Positions 59,361 to 64,000 of a stretch of 64,000 nt of DNA are shown here, piece by piece (positions within the stretch are counted from its first letter, which is position 1; each line of letters starts with the position of its first letter). Under the pieces are notes generated by a model. It saw only the letters and a list, made by a program, of their open reading frames with translations. It made no database searches and was not told where the DNA came from. Source of the stretch: an uncultured Clostridia bacterium. GTDB lineage: Bacteria > Bacillota > Clostridia > Oscillospirales > Acutalibacteraceae. Location: positions 1-64,000 of the forward strand of contig CANQBM010000005.1 of the NCBI GenBank assembly GCA_947589575.1, read 5' to 3'. The position numbers and the translations under genes are program-made.

Positions 59361-60992
59361 CTAATCTGCATTTTTTATCTTTTTACTCTTAAGCCTTTCA
59401 AACGCTGCTGTTACAAAACCCCTGAAAAGAGGGTGCGGTCTGTTAGGCCTTGATTTGAATTCGGGATGAAACTGACCTGCCACAAACCACGGATGGCTCG
59501 GAATTTCCATCATTTCAACAATATGATTGTCGGGTGATGTACCTGCAAAAATCATACCGCCGTTTAATAAATCGGTGCGGTAGTCGTTATTTACCTCATA
59601 TCTGTGTCTGTGGCGCTCGTAAATCATTGATGTACCATAAAGTTCATATGCTTTTGACTCGGGATTGAGCATGCATGGGTATTGACCGAGACGCATTGTA
59701 CCGCCCATATCGGTGACATTCTTTTGCTCCGGTAAGATGTCTATTACAGGATACGGCGTTTCGGGATTAATTTCAGCGGAATTAGCATCTTTAAGTCCAA
59801 GCACATTTCTTGCAAATTCAATAATGGCAATCTGCATACCAAGACATATACCGAGATACGGAATATTATGAGTTCTCGCGTATTCACAGGCCTTTATTTT
59901 ACCCTCGATACCGCGCGAGCCAAATCCTCCAGGTACAAGAATACCGTCCATATCTCCGAGAATTTCCTCAAGATTTATATTATCATCCTCAAGACTTTCG
60001 GAGTCAATCCACTGAATATCTACGGCGCTTTTTGTAGCAATTCCGCCGTGTTTCAGCGCTTCGTTTACAGATATGTATGAATCGTGAAGTTCAACATATT
60101 TTCCTACCATAGCGATTTTAACAGTCTGAACAGGATTTCTAAGCGCGTCAAGCATTGCACTCCAGTCGGCAAGGTCCGGCAAAGGACAGTCAAGACCGAG
60201 TTTTTTGACAACAACATCGTCCATTTTCTGCTCGTGAAGCATCATGGGTACTGCATAAAGAATATCACAGTTGTTATTTTCAATAACACATTCCTTTTCG
60301 ACATTACAAAACAAAGCAACCTTATTTTTTATATCGTCTGTAAGCGGGTGTTCAGTACGGCAGACAATAATATCGGGATGAATACCGATTGAAAGCATTT
60401 CTTTAACAGAGTGCTGGGTCGGCTTTGATTTAAGCTCGTCCGAGGCGGAAAGGTAAGGCACAAGCGTTACGTGAATAAAAAGACAGTTTTCCCTGCCGAC
60501 ATCAACCGAAAATTGGCGGATAGCCTCAAGAAACGGCTGTGATTCAATATCGCCTACAGTACCTCCGATTTCAACAAAGCAGACATCTGCTCCTGTATCA
60601 GCGTTTTTTAATATGGAACGCTTTATCTCATTAGTTACATGCGGAATAATCTGAATTGTTTGACCGCCGTATATTCCCTTACGCTCGTCGGTAATAACCT
60701 TCCAGTAAACTCTGCCGCTTGTCAGATTTGAATTTTGAGAAAGACTTTCGTCAATAAATCTTTCGTAGTGCCCGAGGTCGAGGTCTGTTTCAGCGCCGTC
60801 GTCCGTAACAAATACTTCGCCGTGCTGGACAGGATTCATCGTTCCCGGGTCAACATTAAGATACGGGTCGAGCTTTTGCGCCGTAATCTTAAGACCGCGT
60901 GCTTTTAAAAGCCTGCCGAGCGATGCCGCGGTAATTCCCTTACCCAGCCCGGATACAACTCCTCCTGTAATAAAAATGTATTTTGTGTCCAT
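59361..60992 (-). CDS. pyrG: CTP synthase
   Basis: A 543-residue enzyme aminating UTP with glutamine. The synthase domain (about 1-265) has [35 protein letters not shown] and [11 protein letters not shown]; the glutaminase domain has [10 protein letters not shown], the Cys nucleophile in YLGICLGMQ and the His/Glu pair in [11 protein letters not shown]. All key residues are present. GGAGG lies before the ATG. Converges on purA across a gene-free spacer. Confidence 0.96.
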   Translation of the reverse strand: MDTKYIFITGGVVSGLGKGITAASLGRLLKARGLKITAQKLDPYLNVDPGTMNPVQHGEVFVTDDGAETDLDLGHYERFIDESLSQNSNLTSGRVYWKVITDERKGIYGGQTIQIIPHVTNEIKRSILKNADTGADVCFVEIGGTVGDIESQPFLEAIRQFSVDVGRENCLFIHVTLVPYLSASDELKSKPTQHSVKEMLSIGIHPDIIVCRTEHPLTDDIKNKVALFCNVEKECVIENNNCDILYAVPMMLHEQKMDDVVVKKLGLDCPLPDLADWSAMLDALRNPVQTVKIAMVGKYVELHDSYISVNEALKHGGIATKSAVDIQWIDSESLEDDNINLEEILGDMDGILVPGGFGSRGIEGKIKACEYARTHNIPYLGICLGMQIAIIEFARNVLGLKDANSAEINPETPYPVIDILPEQKNVTDMGGTMRLGQYPCMLNPESKAYELYGTSMIYERHRHRYEVNNDYRTDLLNGGMIFAGTSPDNHIVEMMEIPSHPWFVAGQFHPEFKSRPNRPHPLFRGFVTAAFERLKSKKIKNAD

Positions 60993-61031
60993 TTTCAGTC
61001 CTCCTTACCTCCTGAATAAAACAGATATGTA

Positions 61032-62510
61032 TTAATAAATTTTCTTTTTGCTTGATACTGCCGAACAGGTGAGACGGATACCGAGCTTTTTAAGCACATT
61101 TTCATCAACCATTGAAAGCAGAACAGACGAGTGCATTTCGCAGTTTTTCAGCTTTGAAAGCTGGTCAAGCGCTTTTTTTGCGTTCTTGTCAGTAACTGCC
61201 GAAACTGAAAGAGCAAGCAGAATTTCATCTGTATGAAGTCTTGGATTTTTATTGCCGAGATGATTAACCTTAAGCTCCTGAATCGGCTTAATAACCTCCG
61301 GAACAATCAGCAGAATATCATCGTCAATATTTCCGAGAGCTTTCAGTGCATTGAGCATCATTGCCGATGCACAGCCGAGAAGCGCCGATGTTTTTCCCGT
61401 AATTATCTTCCCGTCGGAAAGTTGAATTGCTGCGGCGGGAGCCTGTGTTCTTTTTGCTAATTCCTCCGCCGCGCCTGCGCATGGTCTGTCCTCAACTGAA
61501 AGCTGTGCATTATTCATCAAAAGTTCCAGCTTATATATTTCATCCTTTTTGCCGCCGGTTCTGAGATTTTCGCAACATGCTGTGTAGTATCTTCTTATTA
61601 TCTCCTGCTTTGACGCGTCCCTGACAGCCTCGTCATCGAAAATGCAGTTTCCCGCCATATTAACTCCCATATCAGTCGGCGATTTATATGGACATTTGCC
61701 GTAAATTTTATCAAAGGTTGCTTTTAAAACGGGAAAAATCTCAACATCTCTGTTGTAGTTGACAGTAGTTTTTCCGTAAGCCTCAAGATGCCATGGGTCT
61801 ATCATATTAACATCGTTAAGGTCTGCGGTTGCCGCCTCATAGGCGATATTAACGGGATGGTTAAGAGGAATGTTCCAGATGGGGAAGGTTTCAAACTTAG
61901 CATAGCCCGCCTTGATACCGCGCTTATTTTCGTGATAAAGCTGTGAAAGACAAGTCGCCATTTTACCGCTGCCCGGACCGGGAGCAGTAATAATAACAAG
62001 CTCGCGTGTAGTTTCAATATAGTCGTTTTTGCCGTATCCCTCGTCACTTACAATCTGAGTAATATTCGCAGGGTAACCGTCAATAACATAATGATGATAA
62101 AATCTTATATTCGAGTTTTTTAGCTTTTGCTCAAAGGCATTCACTTTTGGAGTTGACACATATTTTGTAAGGACAACACTTCCTACCATCAGCCCTCTGC
62201 TTTTAAAAGCGTCAATCAGTCTGAACACATCGGTATCATATGTAATTCCGAGGTCGCCGCGTACTTTGTTTTTTTCAATATCCTCGGCGTTGATAACAAT
62301 TACAATTTCCGCCTGTTCTTTAAGCTGAAGCAGCATTTGCAATTTGCTGTCGGGCTGAAATCCGGGCAGTACGCGTGATGCGTGGTAATCGTCAAACAAC
62401 TTTCCGCCAAACTCAAGATAGAGCTTCCCGCCGAATTCATTAATCCTTTCCTTAATCCTGCTCGACTGCATCAGCAGATATTTCTCATTGTCAAAGCCTG
62501 TTTTAAACAT
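61032..62510 (-). CDS. DUF1846 family protein
   Basis: A 492-residue DUF1846 protein: GFDNEKYLLMQSSRIKERI, LYLEFGGKLFDDYHASRVLP, APGPGSGKMATCLSQLYH (P-loop-like), INTAYEAATADL-like NIAYEAATADLNDVNMIDP, and STDMGVN-like SPTDMGVNMAG. The family is widespread in Firmicutes with an ATP-dependent role not established. The ATG at 62510 follows GGAGAGGG; a frame from 62603 is unlikely. Monocistronic, 40 bases upstream of pyrG. Confidence 0.9.
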   Translation of the reverse strand: MFKTGFDNEKYLLMQSSRIKERINEFGGKLYLEFGGKLFDDYHASRVLPGFQPDSKLQMLLQLKEQAEIVIVINAEDIEKNKVRGDLGITYDTDVFRLIDAFKSRGLMVGSVVLTKYVSTPKVNAFEQKLKNSNIRFYHHYVIDGYPANITQIVSDEGYGKNDYIETTRELVIITAPGPGSGKMATCLSQLYHENKRGIKAGYAKFETFPIWNIPLNHPVNIAYEAATADLNDVNMIDPWHLEAYGKTTVNYNRDVEIFPVLKATFDKIYGKCPYKSPTDMGVNMAGNCIFDDEAVRDASKQEIIRRYYTACCENLRTGGKKDEIYKLELLMNNAQLSVEDRPCAGAAEELAKRTQAPAAAIQLSDGKIITGKTSALLGCASAMMLNALKALGNIDDDILLIVPEVIKPIQELKVNHLGNKNPRLHTDEILLALSVSAVTDKNAKKALDQLSKLKNCEMHSSVLLSMVDENVLKKLGIRLTCSAVSSKKKIY

Positions 62511-62711
62511 ATTCCCTCTCCAACCGACGCAGAAAGGGATTACCAAACGATCCCCGTTGACCGCGTCAAAAAACCTCTTTAAAAAAATATAAAACGGTTG
62601 CACTTATGTACAACCGTCTGTACTTACATATTATACAGTAAAATATCCGTTAAATCAATAGTCTGTGGAAATTTTTATAATTGCAATTTAAAATATATTA
62701 TCCAACCCTGT

Positions 62712-63155
62712 CTATTCGCCTTTTAATGTTTCAAGAACTTTATAAAGAAGCCGGTAAAGCTGTAACGCGTCATTTGAATCCAAGCTTACACAATTGTAAA
62801 TTTTTTGCGGAACGGATACCGCTTTTTCTTTTAATGCCTCACCTTCCTGAGTGATTTCCACAAGTAAAACCCTCTCATCCTCGGAAGAACGGTAACGGCG
62901 GACATATCCTTTTGCTTCAAGGCTTTTTAAGACGGGCGTAAGCGTTCCTGAGTCCAAAAACAGCTTTTTGCCAAGCTCCTTGACGTTAATCTTTTTTTCC
63001 TCCCAGAAGATCATCATTGTGATGTACTGTGTATAGGTAAGATTAAGCTTCTCCAAATAAGGTCTGTATTTTTTTATAATTTCTCTTGAACAGGCGTAGA
63101 GCGGAAAGCAAAGCTGATTTTCCAGTTTTAAACCGTCATATTCGGAATTGCTCAT
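62712..63155 (-). CDS. MarR family regulator, OhrR-like
   Basis: A 147-residue winged-helix regulator. It starts with a Cys near the N terminus in NQLCFPLYACSREI (as in organic-peroxide sensor OhrR, CFALYA), with LTYTQYITMMIFWEEKKINVKELGKKLFLDSGTLTP (in part) and the wing RRYRSSEDERVLLVEIT. The peroxidatic Cys suggests oxidation sensing. The ATG at 63155 follows AGGAG. It lies downstream of a flavodoxin gene on the same strand, its probable target. No Ohr gene is adjacent. Confidence 0.9.
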   Translation of the reverse strand: MSNSEYDGLKLENQLCFPLYACSREIIKKYRPYLEKLNLTYTQYITMMIFWEEKKINVKELGKKLFLDSGTLTPVLKSLEAKGYVRRYRSSEDERVLLVEITQEGEALKEKAVSVPQKIYNCVSLDSNDALQLYRLLYKVLETLKGE

Positions 63156-63217
63156 AGTTATTCTCCTCATAAAATAAATAATAAAATTATTTTATCACAA
63201 GCACTTTGAATATTCAA

Positions 63218-63646
63218 TTATTTTGAGCTTACCGATTGCTCTTTGCATATCTTTTTTGCGAAATCCGCTGCGTTTTTTAAATCCTTGCTGTCAGGATGAT
63301 TTTTATGCATAACGCCAAAGGAGCCGCGACAGTGAAATTCTTTATCTGCCATTTTAATTCCGTTGATTTCAGCCAGCTTTGAAACCTGCTTGTAGGTAGA
63401 GGAAAGTACGGCCGCTGTGCTGAAATTGACAACACATCCGATTGACTGTGCGTTGTCATTTAAAAACGCCTTAACAGCGCCGTCCACGCCGGCTGCGTAA
63501 ACTGAGCTGCCTAAAAACAAAATATCGGCTTTTTCGTTAAGAGGAACAGATACGTTCTCAGCTTTAACTCCGACTGCGCCTGCTATGGCGTCAGCAAGCT
63601 TTTTGGTGTTGCCTGACCTTGTAAAATATCGTACCGCAATATTCAA
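63218..63646 (-). CDS. Flavodoxin family protein
   Basis: A 142-residue flavodoxin-fold protein: AVRYFTRSGNTKKLADAIA (FMN phosphate loop), ADILFLGSSVYAAGVDG and FSTAAVLSSTYKQ. The start is a TTG at 63646, nine bases after AGGAGG; the TTG at 63655 abuts that site. It lies 18 bases after the second TSCPD gene and 62 bases before the MarR gene, forming a small redox operon, perhaps peroxide-controlled. Confidence 0.85.
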   Translation of the reverse strand: MNIAVRYFTRSGNTKKLADAIAGAVGVKAENVSVPLNEKADILFLGSSVYAAGVDGAVKAFLNDNAQSIGCVVNFSTAAVLSSTYKQVSKLAEINGIKMADKEFHCRGSFGVMHKNHPDSKDLKNAADFAKKICKEQSVSSK

Positions 63647-63664
63647 TATAATCAACCTCCTTTT

Positions 63665-63925
63665 CTATGCCGCGTTAATGGTATCGTAGGCTTTTCTTAC
63701 CGCTTTTGCAAGCTGGTCGGCGCAGGAGGTGGGGCGGCGACCGCAGGTGTTTCCCGCGAGCTTTTCCTCTATCTCCTGAACAGTACATCCTTCAAGCAGC
63801 TTTGCAATCGCTTTCAGATTTCCGTTACAGCCTCCGATAAACTGAATGTTTGTAATAACATTTCCCTCAATATGAAATTTAATTTCCGTAGCGCATACAG
63901 AGGATGTTTTGTAAGTGTAATCCAT
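63665..63925 (-). CDS. TSCPD-domain protein, copy 2
   Basis: An 86-residue protein differing from copy 1 (53.4 kb) at only about eight positions; DNA identity by eye exceeds 90 percent. It keeps all cysteines (GGCNGN, EGCTV, NTCGRRPTSCADQ). The start overlaps the region just after the upstream gene's TAA, and AAGGAG is inside that gene. Here it sits in an operon with a flavodoxin, unlike copy 1. Confidence 0.9.
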   Translation of the reverse strand: MDYTYKTSSVCATEIKFHIEGNVITNIQFIGGCNGNLKAIAKLLEGCTVQEIEEKLAGNTCGRRPTSCADQLAKAVRKAYDTINAA

Positions 63926-64000
63926 TTATAACAACTCCTTAATTTTAGATTCAATTTTTTCCGGTGTTACGGATGAACCGTAACGCTCAATAACATTTCC
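63926..64000 (-). CDS. C-terminal end of an unidentified gene
   Basis: The last 24 codons of a gene entering from the right: GNVIERYGSSVTPEKIESKI, then KELL and TAA directly before the TSCPD ATG. Too short to name; it ends in a helix. It is the first visible member of the TSCPD-flavodoxin-MarR operon. Confidence 0.6.
   Translation of the reverse strand, partial: GNVIERYGSSVTPEKIESKIKELL

Overview
The window looks like the chromosome of an anaerobic, fibre-associated gut Firmicute of the class Clostridia, most likely a Ruminococcus-like member of the Oscillospiraceae. This is inferred from the moderate-to-low G+C, strong AGGAGG ribosome sites with occasional GTG/TTG starts, the TrpX-type ABC transporter, the GGGtGRT/NifU-like pair, TSCPD and DUF1846 proteins, and a secreted protease ending in a type I dockerin (cellulosome or amylosome attachment). 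No rRNA, intact transposase, prophage or CRISPR array is visible. Three tRNA genes (Met, Glu, Arg) sit at 22.6-22.9 kb.

Layout. 0-9 kb: the 5' end of a cstA-type peptide transporter gene, a remnant of a serine recombinase, a dockerin-bearing subtilase, a PepSY protein, LUD and ComM-like proteins, and a phosphohexomutase diverging from comM over overlapping promoters. 9-14 kb: one TetR-controlled redox operon (flavin reductase, TetR, flavodoxin, aldo/keto reductase, acetyltransferase, CMD-cupin fusion, flavodoxin lipoprotein). It has a textbook promoter with two palindromic operators and is flanked by a diverged direct repeat. 14-22.5 kb: an XRE/DUF218 membrane operon, a frameshifted small gene, birA, degV, and lexA-mrp-comEB-HAD-lipoprotein. 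22.5-36.5 kb: tRNAs, small enzymes, serC-serA, a lone DRE-TIM aldolase, a TPP riboswitch with thiT, a GH25 lysozyme, DAHP synthase, an LDH/MDH-family enzyme, and a TrpX-like ABC transporter. 36.5-39 kb: a two-component system. 39-42.4 kb: a compact six-gene operon in which two genes carry single-base frameshifts (three sites in all). 42.4-47.2 kb: a stand-alone PqqD-like protein, a 37-residue peptide and a 1380-residue surface protein. 47.4-53 kb: the NifU-like/GGGtGRT pair, a MerR membrane operon, GNAT and a stalked surface protein. 53.3-64 kb: a 10-kb block bounded by inverted, nearly identical TSCPD genes. It holds an XRE-linked DUF5067 gene, a SecB-like chaperone, GH28, purA, pyrG, DUF1846, MarR and flavodoxin.

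How the genes work together. Serine synthesis (serC-serA), the first step of aromatic synthesis (DAHP synthase) next to a probable tryptophan-type importer, thiamine uptake under a TPP switch, purine and CTP synthesis (purA, pyrG) and dCMP deamination make this largely a housekeeping region. Accessory parts are the surface and adhesion proteins, the redox cassette and the degraded operon.

The most intriguing unexplained signal is a pair of paralogous small peptides (24.57 and 42.87 kb) with a shared leader-like N terminus (MKExYxKP, then EFxTVDxI) and unrelated acidic tails. One of them is encoded directly behind the giant surface protein and beside a PqqD-like RiPP-recognition protein. Functions are read from recognisable motifs; no database search was possible.
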